A stretch of DNA of 64,000 nucleotides from a bacterium (GCA_024742475.1 JANSYI010000028.1:54573-118572), one strand, 5' to 3'; numbered from the stretch's first letter, positions 42,285 to 52,258 are shown. Notes: generated from the letters alone by a model not told the origin. A program made the numbers and translations.

Positions 42285-43442
42285 ATGATGGTACGGGGGT
42301 TTTTGTGCGCGCTGCTGGTTCTCGGCGGCGCAGCGTGTGACTCGGGCGACGCGGCCGACGAAGGGTCACCCGACGCGACGTCGCTGACCACGGCGGGGGT
42401 GACCGCCGGCGCGGACGCCTCCTCGGGCGGGCCGGGCTCGACGACGGGCGACGCCTCCGGCGGGACGACCTCCGGGCCTGGGACGAGCACGGGGGACGAC
42501 GAACCGGTCGAGCCGCCGGTCATCTTCGACTTCGGGCAGTTCCCCGACGTCGACGGTTCCTTCTGCGGCGCGCCCAACCCGGTGAACTGCGACGACGAGG
42601 ACGACGACCCGTGGCACGCGATCGGGCTCAACTGTGCAGCGGGGCCGCAGGTCGAAGGGTCCTTCTCGGGAGATCCCGACCAGATCTACGTGCACGAGGG
42701 CAACTTCGGCACCTCCGACGAGTTCCCGCCGCGCGAAGGCGAGAAGTTCGTCATCCTCTCCAGCGGCATCGCCTCGGAGATGGTGACGACCGTCGGTGGC
42801 ACCATCGGAACATCGATGGGCGGCGGCAACCTTCCCGACCTTCCCGACCCCATGACCCGGGTCCCGGTCTCCGGGACCGAGACGTGCGCCGACAACCCGG
42901 CGCTCGTGGGCACCGGCGACTGCTCGAACACGATCGACGTGCAGTACGCGCAGGGCGGTACGGCCAACGACCTCGCCTACATGCGGCTGAGCGCCGAGGT
43001 CCCCGCGAACACGTTCGGCTTCACGTACGACTTCGCCTTCTTCTCGGTCGAGTACCCCGTCTACTATCAGACCCAGTACAACGACATGTACGTCGCGTGG
43101 CTGGAGTCCGAAGCGTGGACGGGCAACATCTCGTTCGACGAGTTCGGTTCGCCGATCTCGCTCAACGCGGGCTTCCTCGACTTCAAGGACGTGCCAGGTG
43201 GGGCGTTCAACGACCCCGAATGCGCAGCCGGGTGCAGCGCGCCCGAGCTGGCCGGTACGGCGGCGCAGGGACACGCCGGCACGCGGTGGCTCACCACCAA
43301 CGCGCCCGTCGTGCCCGGCGAGCAGATCGAGGTCTACTTCGCGATCTTCGACCTGGCCGACACCGCCCTCGACTCGGCGGTCATCGTCGACAACTGGCTG
43401 TGGACCTGCGACGGCGGTCCTCCAGTCACCATCCCGGGCTGA
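42285..43442 (+). CDS. Choice-of-anchor L domain lipoprotein
   Basis: 385 residues from the ATG at 42285, with GGAG ten bases upstream (ATG at 42288 is also possible). The lipobox GAAC is followed by a Thr/Ser/Gly/Asp linker to about residue 75. The folded part contains FVILSSGIASEM, FTYDFAFFSVEYPVYYQTQY and SFDEFGSPISLN, the pattern of choice-of-anchor L family domains. It would be exposed on the cell surface. Confidence 0.87.
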   Translation: MMVRGFLCALLVLGGAACDSGDAADEGSPDATSLTTAGVTAGADASSGGPGSTTGDASGGTTSGPGTSTGDDEPVEPPVIFDFGQFPDVDGSFCGAPNPVNCDDEDDDPWHAIGLNCAAGPQVEGSFSGDPDQIYVHEGNFGTSDEFPPREGEKFVILSSGIASEMVTTVGGTIGTSMGGGNLPDLPDPMTRVPVSGTETCADNPALVGTGDCSNTIDVQYAQGGTANDLAYMRLSAEVPANTFGFTYDFAFFSVEYPVYYQTQYNDMYVAWLESEAWTGNISFDEFGSPISLNAGFLDFKDVPGGAFNDPECAAGCSAPELAGTAAQGHAGTRWLTTNAPVVPGEQIEVYFAIFDLADTALDSAVIVDNWLWTCDGGPPVTIPG

Positions 43443-43490
43443 AATCGCGCGGGGCTTTGCCCTGCTTGCCGGTCGCCGGTACGTTGAAGC

Positions 43491-45059
43491 GTGTCTCGTC
43501 GCTTCTCGTATCTGGCTTGCCTTGCGCTGACGACCGCGTGCTTCAACCCCGAAGACCCCGCGCTCGATACCGACGGTGGCACGAGTGGATCGATGGGGCC
43601 CGACGCGACGGCGTCGAGCACCGACTTGCCCACGAGCGGCGCGCCCACGAGCAGCAGCACCGGGACCACCACCATCGAGCCGACCGGGGCCGACTCGAGC
43701 TCGAGCGACGCGTCGTCGAGCGGCGGCGCGGAGGTCCCCAGCTGGGGCGAGGGCGAGCCGCCCGACTTTGGCGATCTCGGGGACGAGGGGGAGGGCAACG
43801 TGCTCGCCGTACACGCGCTGCCGATTGCAGACGCCCTCGACGTATGGCTCGTCGGCGACGCCCAGCCGGTCGCGACCGACCTCGCGCCGGGCGACGCGAC
43901 GCGCATCGAGGGCGTCTCGCGCGACGCTCGGCGCGTGGTGTTCGCCCGCGCGGGCACGCTGGAAGCCGTCGGTTGCTCGGCGTGGTTCCCGCTGCGCGCC
44001 GACGAGCAGTGGGCGGCGGTGGCCAGTCGCGGGGAGCACGACTGCGTCACGCAAGACGGCGGAGACACGCCCACGTTCGAGCAGGCCCTCTCGCTGTCGG
44101 GCAACACCGTCCGCTTCGTGCACGCCGGGCGACCCGACCCGCTGACGATCGAGCGCGGCGGCGTGTCCGAGGGCATGCTGCCGCCCGGAGAGACGCTCGT
44201 GGGCAGCGACCTGCCCGACTGCGAGTCGTCCGGCTGCTCGATCGGCTACACGGTGTCCTCGGGGGGCATCGGTGCCCCGCGCTTCTACACGTTCGCCACC
44301 GTAGAGGTCTCCGACGTTCCGCCACCGGGCGAGTTCATGATGGTGGTGACCGGTGACGTACGCCAGGAGTGGCCTGGCGAGCCCGACTCGATCTCCGCCA
44401 TCGCGGTGACCATCGAGGGGGACAGCCGTCGCCTGCGTCGCGATCCCGAGGTGGCATTCACCGCGCCAGCGACCACGAGCCCGATCGACTTTCTGATCCC
44501 GACCCCTCCGTCGGTCAGTCCGGTCGCGAGCGCTCCGCAGTGCTTTCCCGGCGAGGAGTGCGTGCTCGAGGTGCAGCGCTTCCGCCCGGGCTCACAGCAG
44601 TTCTACGCCCAAGACCAGAGCGGAGGGGTGAGCGCCGACGGCCAGTACGAGCTCGACGCCGGAGAGCGCTACGTGCTCGTGCTCGACACCGACGAAGAAC
44701 TCACGCTGCTACGCGACGTCTTCGGCCGCGAAGACGAGACGACCGCGATCGGTCGCGCGGCCAACTGGACCGGGGCAGCGTTCACCATCGGCCGCGTGTT
44801 CGGAGGCGAGGGCCAGGCGTTCGAGAGCTTCGAGAACGTGCCGGCGGATACGGTGAGCGAAGAGAACGAGCTGCCGGCGGGCGACTGGGACCTCGTGCAC
44901 GCCACCGGTGGTGGGGGCCTCGGGGCTGGGTGCTTCTCCCCCACGCAAACCCCCGAAGCGTGGAGAGGCTTCCTGTGGGTGCAGGACTTCGAGCCCGGCA
45001 TCATCGACCTCTCGGCGTGGCCGCCGCGCATGAGCCGGCTGATGACGCTGTGCTTCTAG
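43491..45059 (+). CDS. Secreted lipoprotein, DUF4397-like repeats
   Basis: 522 residues from a GTG start. The signal peptide ends in TTAC, and a Ser/Thr/Gly linker reaches about residue 80. The rest contains beta-rich repeats (VLAVHALPIADALDVWL, TVRFVHAGRPDPLTIERGG) that resemble DUF4397-type modules, with several cysteines. It follows the choice-of-anchor gene by 48 bases and may share its transcript. Confidence 0.8.
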   Translation: MSRRFSYLACLALTTACFNPEDPALDTDGGTSGSMGPDATASSTDLPTSGAPTSSSTGTTTIEPTGADSSSSDASSSGGAEVPSWGEGEPPDFGDLGDEGEGNVLAVHALPIADALDVWLVGDAQPVATDLAPGDATRIEGVSRDARRVVFARAGTLEAVGCSAWFPLRADEQWAAVASRGEHDCVTQDGGDTPTFEQALSLSGNTVRFVHAGRPDPLTIERGGVSEGMLPPGETLVGSDLPDCESSGCSIGYTVSSGGIGAPRFYTFATVEVSDVPPPGEFMMVVTGDVRQEWPGEPDSISAIAVTIEGDSRRLRRDPEVAFTAPATTSPIDFLIPTPPSVSPVASAPQCFPGEECVLEVQRFRPGSQQFYAQDQSGGVSADGQYELDAGERYVLVLDTDEELTLLRDVFGREDETTAIGRAANWTGAAFTIGRVFGGEGQAFESFENVPADTVSEENELPAGDWDLVHATGGGGLGAGCFSPTQTPEAWRGFLWVQDFEPGIIDLSAWPPRMSRLMTLCF

Positions 45060-45062
45060 CGC

Positions 45063-45518
45063 TCAATCGTCTGCGTCGTTGCGGAGGCAGAAGATGTGCG
45101 CCTCGACCTTGAGGGTCTGCGTCGTGTCGTTGAAGAAACGGCACTGCACGGCAGCGCGGCGCTGGTTGGTGGTCCAGTGGACCATGCGTTCGGAGACCAA
45201 TTTGCCATCGAGGGCGTAGCAGCTGGAGCTGAATGCGATGTCGTCTTCGTCGTCGCACTTCGCGTCGGGGACGATGACGGCGCCGACGACCGCGTTGGCG
45301 CTGTCGGTGCGGACGTAGAAGCTCTGCTTTCCATCGGGAATCCTCACCGTGTCGGGCGAGGTGGGCGAGCCGCTCGGTGTGACGGCCTTGCCGTCCTGTT
45401 TGACGGTCGGTTTCGCATGGGCGGCGCCCATGCCCTGGGCGAGGGCCATGCCGCCCGCCGTGAACGCCATCGCGGCGAGGACCTGAAGGATGCTGAGGCT
45501 GGCGGCTGGGGTTCGCAC
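45063..45518 (-). CDS. Hypothetical exported protein
   Basis: 151 residues from a GTG at 45518; an ATG at 45599 would add 27 residues in front of the signal peptide. The region LSILQVLAAMAFTAGGMAL, ending near AHA, is a Sec signal. The mature part has a Ser/Thr linker and a beta-rich C-terminus (SFYVRTDSANAVVGAVIV) with four cysteines. No family was recognised. It converges with the preceding lipoprotein gene. Confidence 0.6.
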   Translation of the reverse strand: MRTPAASLSILQVLAAMAFTAGGMALAQGMGAAHAKPTVKQDGKAVTPSGSPTSPDTVRIPDGKQSFYVRTDSANAVVGAVIVPDAKCDDEDDIAFSSSCYALDGKLVSERMVHWTTNQRRAAVQCRFFNDTTQTLKVEAHIFCLRNDADD

Positions 45519-45648
45519 GTCGGGTTGGTCGGACTGCCGCGAGAATTGATCCCGAGTCGTTCGGACGACCCTCGCGCAGCGCGAAGAACTCCGGCCCATG
45601 AGATTGTCGGGAACGCTCGACTCCGAGGCGCCACTACCCCGCGCACCG

Positions 45649-47817
45649 ATGAACGCGCGTGCGAAGTTCACATCCATTGCCTCCGGACTCTTGCTCTGCG
45701 TCGGGTGCGACGCCGAGGGCCCCGCGCTCGACGAGCAGCCGGACACCGAGCCCGTGCAGGCGCCGGCGCGGCCGGGCGCCGACGCGATCCGGCCCGCTCC
45801 GGTGGACCCTGTCGCGGCGGCCGAAGACTGTTGCGTGAGCGGTGCGGCCGGCTGTGCGGACGTCCCGGTGCAGGCCTGCGTCTGCGAGGCTGACCCGTAC
45901 TGCTGCAATACCGCGTGGGACTCGCTGTGCGTGGGCGAGGTCGACTCGCTGGGCTGTGGAACCTGCGGCAGCGAGGTGGCGTGCTGCGGCACCTCGGGGG
46001 ATCCCGGCTGCGAGCGCCCGGACACGGAGTCGTGTGTCTGCGATGCGGATCCCTACTGCTGCAACGTCGCGTGGGATTCGCTGTGCGTGAGCGAGGTCGA
46101 GTCGTTGGGGTGTGGGAGCTGCGGACCGGTCGACCTGGTCATCTCGGCGCTGACCGTGCCCGACGAGGCGTGCCTGGGCGAGGACATCGCGAGCCGAGCC
46201 TCGCTGAGCGTGACCAACGACGGCGCCGACCCGGTCTCCGGGACGGTCGGCGTGGCCTGGTACCTCTCGGCGGACACGCAGTGGGACGCCACGGACCGGC
46301 TCCTGCTCGGAGGCCGCGACCAGATCACCGGCGGCATGGCGGCCGGCGTGACGCGGGCGGTCTCGTTGGGCGTCAACCAGATCCCGACGAGCCACGCCAC
46401 CGGGCCGCAGTATCTGCTCACGGTCATCGATGAACTCGACGCCGTCGCGGAGCGCGACGAGCTCAACAACGTGATGGCGAGTCCGATCGAGCTCACCGAG
46501 TCGTGCAGCCAACCGCTCTCGTGGTTCGGGGGGTTGGGCGGGCCGAGCTTCGATCGCGCGCCCGAGGGCGCCGCGGTCGCGGCCGATGGCGCCGGCAACG
46601 TCTACGTGGTCGGGAACACCTATGGGCCGAGCATCGACCTGGGCGCGGGCCCGCAGGCCACGCAAGACAGCGACGCGTTCGTCGTCAGCTACGACGCGTC
46701 GGGGAGCTACCGATGGTCACGACTGATCTCGGGCCCCGACTACGACAACGCCCGCGGCGTGGCGGTCGACGGGTCCGGGGACGTCTTCGTCTTGCTCGAG
46801 TCCGAAGGCTCTCTCGATGCAGGTGCTGGGCTGAGCACCCCGATGGGCGACCGGGACCTTCTCGTCGCGAGCTTCGACCAGACCGGGGCCCCGCTGTGGT
46901 CCGAGCGATTCGGGGCAGCCGGTGTCTCGCTGCTCGGTCACGATCTCGCCTCGAACGATGCGGGCGATCTGGTCGCGGTGGGGGTGGTCCTCGGGAGCGG
47001 GGCGATCGACTTCGGCGGCGGCGCGCTGGCAGCCGGCGGTGGGCAGGACGGGTTCGCGTTGGGACTGACCGCCGCGGGCGGCCACCGCTTCTCCCGAAGG
47101 CTCGCGGGCAGCGGCAGCGACGGCCTTCACGGCGCAGCGGTGAGCGACACCGGGGGGGCGTTGCTCGTCGGGAGCTTCGACGGCACCGTCGACTACGGCG
47201 GCGGCGCGATGACCTCGACCGGCACGGGGCTCGACGGCCTCGTCATGCGTGTGGACGTCGCGGGCAACACCGTGTGGACCGAACACCACGGCGGCACCGG
47301 CAGCGTGTTCGCGCGCAAGGTGGTCGTGGACGCATCTGGCAACGCCTACGTCACCGGCACGTTCGGGGGCTCACTGACCGTGGGAGGCGTCGCGATGACC
47401 GCCTCGGGCCTCTCCGATGCGCTGCTGGTCGCCTACGACGCGTCGGGCTCCGTCCTGTGGGCGCGCCAAGACGGCGGCTCCGGCCTCGACTACGCCCGCG
47501 GCATCGCCCTGGACACGGGCGGAAACCTCGTCACCGCCGGCTCCTTCTTCGGTAGCCCCGCGAGCTACGCCGACACCGCGGTGACCGGCGCCGGCGGCTA
47601 CGACCTCGTCCTCACCGGCATTCGAGCGTCCGACGGCGCCGGCCTGTGGGCGGACGCTCGAGGCACCAGCGCCACCGAGGAGGGCTACGACGCGATCGTC
47701 ACCGCCGCGGGGAGCCTGGTGGTCACGGGGACCTTTGCGGGCACGTGGACCGAAGCGGGGACGACCCTGAGCCCAACCGGGGAGCGAGACCTCTTCGTCC
47801 TGAGCATCGCGCCGTAG
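45649..47817 (+). CDS. Lipoprotein with Cys-rich modules, CARDB-like domain and beta-propeller
   Basis: 722 residues from the ATG at 45649. The lipobox CVGC is followed by two tandem Cys-rich units, each with CVCEADPYCCNTAWDSLCV or a close variant. A CARDB-like domain (LVISALTVPDEACLGEDI) comes next. The C-terminal 400 residues carry repeated beta-propeller strands such as VDASGNAYVTGTFGG and VDGSGDVFVLLE, as in SBBP repeats. Surface or extracellular binding role inferred. Confidence 0.87.
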   Translation: MNARAKFTSIASGLLLCVGCDAEGPALDEQPDTEPVQAPARPGADAIRPAPVDPVAAAEDCCVSGAAGCADVPVQACVCEADPYCCNTAWDSLCVGEVDSLGCGTCGSEVACCGTSGDPGCERPDTESCVCDADPYCCNVAWDSLCVSEVESLGCGSCGPVDLVISALTVPDEACLGEDIASRASLSVTNDGADPVSGTVGVAWYLSADTQWDATDRLLLGGRDQITGGMAAGVTRAVSLGVNQIPTSHATGPQYLLTVIDELDAVAERDELNNVMASPIELTESCSQPLSWFGGLGGPSFDRAPEGAAVAADGAGNVYVVGNTYGPSIDLGAGPQATQDSDAFVVSYDASGSYRWSRLISGPDYDNARGVAVDGSGDVFVLLESEGSLDAGAGLSTPMGDRDLLVASFDQTGAPLWSERFGAAGVSLLGHDLASNDAGDLVAVGVVLGSGAIDFGGGALAAGGGQDGFALGLTAAGGHRFSRRLAGSGSDGLHGAAVSDTGGALLVGSFDGTVDYGGGAMTSTGTGLDGLVMRVDVAGNTVWTEHHGGTGSVFARKVVVDASGNAYVTGTFGGSLTVGGVAMTASGLSDALLVAYDASGSVLWARQDGGSGLDYARGIALDTGGNLVTAGSFFGSPASYADTAVTGAGGYDLVLTGIRASDGAGLWADARGTSATEEGYDAIVTAAGSLVVTGTFAGTWTEAGTTLSPTGERDLFVLSIAP

Positions 47818-47836
47818 GGGCGGGGGACGCTCCAGC

Positions 47837-48865
47837 TCAGTCCACCAGCGCGCGCGCCTCTTTGGCGTCGAGCTTCTTGCCGTCGACGATGTACGTCGGC
47901 GTCTCGAGGATGCGCGTCTTCTTGGCGATCTTCGACTCGGCGGCGGCCCATTCCCAGGTCTCGTCGCTGTCGATGCAGGCCGCGTAGGCGCCGGCGTCGA
48001 GGCCCAACTCCTCGGCGCCCGGGCGGGTGTCCACGTAGCCCTTGCCCGCGACGTGGGCGAAGAGCCAGCTGTCCATCTCCCAGAACTTGCCTTGCTGGCC
48101 CGCGCAGTGGACGGCTCGCATGGCGGTGCACACCTCTTTTTGGCGGACGGTGCAGGGGTTGCGGGGCTGGTGCCGGCGGACGATCTGGAACTCGCCCCCT
48201 TGGACCAGCTCCATCTTCATGAGGTTGGAGCTGATCGCACAGTGGGGGCAGTGGTAGTCGATGTACTCGTGCAGCACGAGGTCGGCATCGGGGTCGCCGA
48301 CCCAGTGACGGCCCTCATCGGTGGTGCCGGTGGGCGCGGGCGGGCCGTCGTTCCAAGACGCGAACACCCAGTAGGGCGGTACGAAGATCATCGCGATCAC
48401 GGCCAGCGCCGCGGGGACGCCGAGGGCGTTCCACACCACCTCCCGGGTGATCGCCTCGGGCTCGGGCATGCGCCACGCCACGATGGCCAGCGCGATGGCG
48501 ACCACGTGCACGGCCTCGCACAGAAGGCACAGCGATCCGACGTGCAGCCACGACTCGAAGAACAGCGCCACCGAAGCGACGGCCGAGAACGCGGCGAGCG
48601 GAAAGAGCAGGCGCGAGCGGCTCCACGCGGCGACCAGCATCGAGCCGAAGCCCAGCAGGCCCCACACGGGCATGGGCAGGCCCAAGAACACCGACAGGCG
48701 CGAGAGCGCCACCTGGCCGCAGTCGAGCGTGGCGGCCACCGTGCAAAACGAATCGGCGGTCACATCGAGGTACGTCTTGACGTGGACGTACTCGAGGACC
48801 GCCGAAAGCAAGAGACCGGTCGCGGCCAACGCGACGGCGATGGTGCGACCGGTCTTGGGACTCAT
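47837..48865 (-). CDS. VKOR-DsbA fusion protein
   Basis: 342 residues. The first 135 residues have four to five hydrophobic helices with the VKOR cysteine pairs C41/C49 (FCTVAATLDC) and C113/C116 (CLLC). A further hydrophobic helix leads to a DsbA-like thioredoxin domain with C206-P-H-C209 (YHCPHC). The VKOR part would reoxidise the DsbA part by passing electrons to quinone. This gives disulfide formation in one protein, useful for the many Cys-rich secreted proteins here. Confidence 0.93.
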   Translation of the reverse strand: MSPKTGRTIAVALAATGLLLSAVLEYVHVKTYLDVTADSFCTVAATLDCGQVALSRLSVFLGLPMPVWGLLGFGSMLVAAWSRSRLLFPLAAFSAVASVALFFESWLHVGSLCLLCEAVHVVAIALAIVAWRMPEPEAITREVVWNALGVPAALAVIAMIFVPPYWVFASWNDGPPAPTGTTDEGRHWVGDPDADLVLHEYIDYHCPHCAISSNLMKMELVQGGEFQIVRRHQPRNPCTVRQKEVCTAMRAVHCAGQQGKFWEMDSWLFAHVAGKGYVDTRPGAEELGLDAGAYAACIDSDETWEWAAAESKIAKKTRILETPTYIVDGKKLDAKEARALVD

Positions 48866-48887
48866 GCGCTGAGTCTAGCGGATTCGC

Positions 48888-50237
48888 CTAGCCGGCGATG
48901 GAGAACAGGCTGGCGCTGAACTGAGCCTGCGCCGAGATGGTGCCGCTGGCGTTGCCGGCAACTTCGCCGAGGATCTCGACCGACTCGCGGAAGGCCGGGA
49001 TGACGCAGTTGATGCGTCCGGGAGGCACGTCGGCGAAGAGGTCACCGCTGGCGCCGCCTTCGATGATGCCCTCGAGCGAGCCACGGATGGCGACCAGCGG
49101 CGGGGTGATGTCGGCCGAGCCGTCACCGTTGATGTCGCCGTCGATGACGCCGCGCAGCTGCGCGAAGCCCTGGAGGATGGCGGCACCGCGGACGCGGAGC
49201 TCGTTGATGCGGCCGCGGAACTCGGCCTGGGCGCTGGCGTCGAGGCCACCGGAGAGCTCGAAGGCGAACTCGAGCGAGGGGGGCGAGCACTCGAAGTTGG
49301 CGCTGCCCTGGGCCGAGGCCGAGGCCTGGCAGTCGGCGGACGCGTCGCACTCGGCCGAGGCCGAGGGCGGGGTAGCGGTGCCTTCGCACGAGCCGCTGCA
49401 CTCGCCGGAGCATTCGCCGCGGCAGGTGGGGGGCTCGCCGTTGCAGCTGAAGTCGGCGCTGGGCGCTTCGACGACGCAGGAGCCTTGGCAGGAGCCCTCG
49501 CAGTTGCCGCCCGCGGACATCTCGCAGGTGCCTTCGCACTCGCCGGCGCAGCTTCCTTCGAAGTTGCCTTCGGTGCCCTGGACCTCACCGTTGACGGTGC
49601 AGGTGCCGTTGCAGGTGCCTTCGCAGCCCGCGGCGACCTCGAGGGCGCAGGTGCCCTCGCAGGAGCCTTCGCACTCGAACGCGCCGCCCATGACGGACGC
49701 TTCGCAGCTGACGGCGCCCGAGCATTCGGCCGAGCAGCCACCGTTGCACTGACCTTCGCAGGCCACGGAGACCTCACCGGGGTCGACCTCGACGTCGCAT
49801 CCGGCCTGGGCTTCGCAGCTGGCTTGGGCTTCGACGGCCACCGACACGCTGGCGGAGCAGCGCGGCGGCACGTAGTTGAGGCTGATGCCGCCTTGAACGT
49901 TGGCGTTGATCTCGCCCTGGATGTGGCCCATCAGGCCGGCCACCGCGTCGGCGTCGATGTTCGCGCCGAGCTCGGTGTAGCCCCAGACCTCGGCGAGGCC
50001 GCGGACGTTGGCTTCGAAGTCGGCCTGGACCGAGACGAAGACCTGGTTGAGGTCGGCGACGGCCGAGAAGAAGCCGTCGAGCTGCGCGCTGCCCGAGATG
50101 GAGACGGCGCCTTCGGCGACGACACCACATGGTCCACACAGGCCGCCCTCGTCACAGCCTTGGACTGCGGTGGCGGTGATGCCCGCGAAGAGGCCGACGG
50201 CGACGAGCGAGATGCCCTTGTTCTTGAAAGTAGTCAT
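48888..50237 (-). CDS. Cys-Gly repeat lipoprotein
   Basis: 449 residues from the ATG at 50237, which has AGGAG about 12 bases upstream; an ATG eight codons upstream is an alternative. The lipobox-like VQGC ends the signal peptide. Residues about 130-290 are a tandem array of cysteine motifs (CEGQCNGGC, CEGTCNGTC, CAGECEGTC), with Glu and Gly between the cysteines. The C-terminal 150 residues are beta-rich with a GDINGDGSAD element. A highly disulfide-linked stalk or shell is possible; no family was recognised. Confidence 0.85.
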   Translation of the reverse strand: MTTFKNKGISLVAVGLFAGITATAVQGCDEGGLCGPCGVVAEGAVSISGSAQLDGFFSAVADLNQVFVSVQADFEANVRGLAEVWGYTELGANIDADAVAGLMGHIQGEINANVQGGISLNYVPPRCSASVSVAVEAQASCEAQAGCDVEVDPGEVSVACEGQCNGGCSAECSGAVSCEASVMGGAFECEGSCEGTCALEVAAGCEGTCNGTCTVNGEVQGTEGNFEGSCAGECEGTCEMSAGGNCEGSCQGSCVVEAPSADFSCNGEPPTCRGECSGECSGSCEGTATPPSASAECDASADCQASASAQGSANFECSPPSLEFAFELSGGLDASAQAEFRGRINELRVRGAAILQGFAQLRGVIDGDINGDGSADITPPLVAIRGSLEGIIEGGASGDLFADVPPGRINCVIPAFRESVEILGEVAGNASGTISAQAQFSASLFSIAG

Positions 50238-50663
50238 TGTTGTCCGATTCTCCTGATTCATCGACCGACGTGTGTCGGTGGCACCTTGACGACCGGTTCG
50301 GCAAGTGGGCCGGGAGGAGCGGCGTCCGAAGGCGCCGGGATACTCCCACAGCCCGATCTATGAGGCAACACAGTGGCCGTTTACTTTGCGAGAGGTGGAG
50401 TTGGCCGGTGGCCTGTGCCCCCCGGTCGGTCGTCGAGGCACGGGCCGGGTGTTGGACCCTGTGGGTGGGCGGTTGTTCAAAAGTCGGGCCGTTTTTTACG
50501 CGGCCCACGAGGGTGAGGCGTAGTGAACGACGGCTCGGACGCAACCGCCCGAATCTCGTTCGAGCGCGGTAGTCGGGCCGCGGGCGAGGGCGGATCCACG
50601 GGCCCGGCGTTTTGCTAAAGGAACGCCGCTTTCCACGGCCAAGACAGGGTCACGAAACTGCCG
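50238..50663. other. Intergenic region without a recognised gene
   Basis: 426 bases between the Cys-Gly repeat gene and the EEP gene. A short inverted repeat (GGGCCG at 50486 with CGGCCC at 50501) encloses a T-rich loop. No promoter, RNA or coding signal was convincing. Confidence 0.5.
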
Positions 50664-51563
50664 TTACGCCGATACGTCGATGACCAGCGGGCAGTGATCG
50701 CTCACGCGCTCGTAGTCCAAGTCGGGGTAGGCGTCGGTCGAGGACAGGACCCCGCAGTGGTGTCGATCACACAGCGTCCCCGGGGCAACGCGCACCGCCG
50801 AGGCGAATGGGGGCGCCCCATCGACGAAGACGTGGTCGAGGGTCGAGGGTTCCTTGAACCGGTCGAACCGGGCGCCCTCCCAGTAGGCGGTGCACGGCTC
50901 CGCCGGCGTCACCCTGTGTAAATCCACCTGCGAGAGGGCGTCGGCCCACGAGGCGATCTCGGCCTGGGAGGACACGACGGTGGAGCCCGTTGTGTTGAAG
51001 TCTCCCACCACCAGCCGCGGCGTGGGCAGCGAGCGCAGGCGCTGCACAAGCGCGGCGCGTTGCGCCCGACGGACCTCGAAGCCGCGTTGGGAGGCTTTGA
51101 GGTGCACGACCGCGACGGACACCTGCCCAAGAGGCAGCGCGATCCTTTGGGAGAGGACGGGACGCAGGCGCGGGGTCAGTGCCGTGCAGGGATCCGTCCG
51201 AGCCGGCGTCGCCGCGAGGTCCCGGCGGCGCGCGATGACCAGATGCTGCCCGTGCCCGCCTCCGGTCTCGGACGCCTCCAGCCGAAAGCCCGGCAGGAGC
51301 GGCTCGAGGGCTGAGGGCTCGAGGACCTCCTGAAAGCAGTAGACGTCGGCGTCCAGCACTTCGAGGTGGCCAGCGAGTCGCTCGAGATCGTGGCCGGGGG
51401 CGTGGCGGGATGTGGCATCCGAGCGTCCGCTGAAGTTGCGCAGGTTCCAGCTGACCAGCCGCGTGCCCCTCGGCGGCGGCGGCGGCCTGCGCCACCACGC
51501 GTGCGCGCCGACGGCCGTCCACGTGGCTGCGCCGACCAGCAGGGTGCGTCGAGAGATGGCCAA
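50664..51563 (-). CDS. Endonuclease/exonuclease/phosphatase family protein with Tat signal
   Basis: 299 residues from a TTG at 51563, chosen because it begins the Tat signal (ISRRTLLVGAATW). The EEP core shows LVSWNLRNFS, CFQEVLEP, VVGDFNTTGS and, near the C-terminus, RVSDHCPLVIDV with the catalytic Asp-His. Such domains act on nucleic acids or phospholipids. The substrate outside the cytoplasm is unknown. Confidence 0.88.
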   Translation of the reverse strand: MAISRRTLLVGAATWTAVGAHAWWRRPPPPPRGTRLVSWNLRNFSGRSDATSRHAPGHDLERLAGHLEVLDADVYCFQEVLEPSALEPLLPGFRLEASETGGGHGQHLVIARRRDLAATPARTDPCTALTPRLRPVLSQRIALPLGQVSVAVVHLKASQRGFEVRRAQRAALVQRLRSLPTPRLVVGDFNTTGSTVVSSQAEIASWADALSQVDLHRVTPAEPCTAYWEGARFDRFKEPSTLDHVFVDGAPPFASAVRVAPGTLCDRHHCGVLSSTDAYPDLDYERVSDHCPLVIDVSA

Positions 51564-51607
51564 CGCCCCTGGGGTCGGCCACGGGCGCCGAGCGTTGCAG
51601 GCTTTCG

Positions 51608-52192
51608 TCAGCCCTCGAACTCGAACTGCGTGGCGTTGATACGGAGTGGGCGGACGGCGGACACGACGGTGGGGTTCTCCTCGGCGTCGCGAAGCTGCAC
51701 CGTGTACTCGCCCGAGAGCTTGCCGACTTCGGAGGCGCTGGTGACCAGGCCCGAGGCCACGACGACCGAGCGTCCGCCGCCGGGCAGGGGCTTGCCGCGG
51801 CCGCTTTGGCCCAAGACCGTCAGGCCCAGGTCGTCGCCGAACGGGGCTTGCACGAACACGTCCGCCAGGGACACAGCCGCAGGAGACTGCTCGAGCTCGA
51901 GCTCGAGGCGCACGCCCCAACGCCGACGCTGCGCCCGAGACGTGATCGTCTCGAAGAGCGCAGCGGCGTCGAACTCGTAGACCCCGTCGGGATCCAGCCC
52001 GCCGAGGCTGAAGACGGGAATCGACAGGTGATAGGTGACCTTGAACGACTTCGGCGTGGGAGCGGAGTCCGCTGTGCCCACGCCGAATGCGAGTCGAATG
52101 GCGACGACCGTCGGAGGGTCCGCCTGCGTCCCCGAAGCCGGAGCGACGGACGCGGTGCTGTCGGGAAGACGGGGGACGACGACGCGAGCCAT
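51608..52192 (-). CDS. Hypothetical protein
   Basis: 194 residues from the ATG at 52192. No signal peptide or helix is clear. The sequence alternates hydrophobic and polar residues with segments such as FKVTYHLSIPVFSLGG and RRWGVRLELELEQSPA, suggesting a beta-sandwich. No family was recognised. It lies 44 bp upstream of the EEP gene on the same strand. Confidence 0.7.
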   Translation of the reverse strand: MARVVVPRLPDSTASVAPASGTQADPPTVVAIRLAFGVGTADSAPTPKSFKVTYHLSIPVFSLGGLDPDGVYEFDAAALFETITSRAQRRRWGVRLELELEQSPAAVSLADVFVQAPFGDDLGLTVLGQSGRGKPLPGGGRSVVVASGLVTSASEVGKLSGEYTVQLRDAEENPTVVSAVRPLRINATQFEFEG

Positions 52193-52258
52193 GGGCGGGA
52201 GCATACCCAACCCGGCGGCCACGCCATACCGCGCGCTCGGGCGCGGCCTCGACGACCT

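Noticed and set aside
50237..50572. Plus-strand gene in the intergenic gap
   Set aside because: Composition is Arg/Trp/Gly-rich with no start context and no family features.
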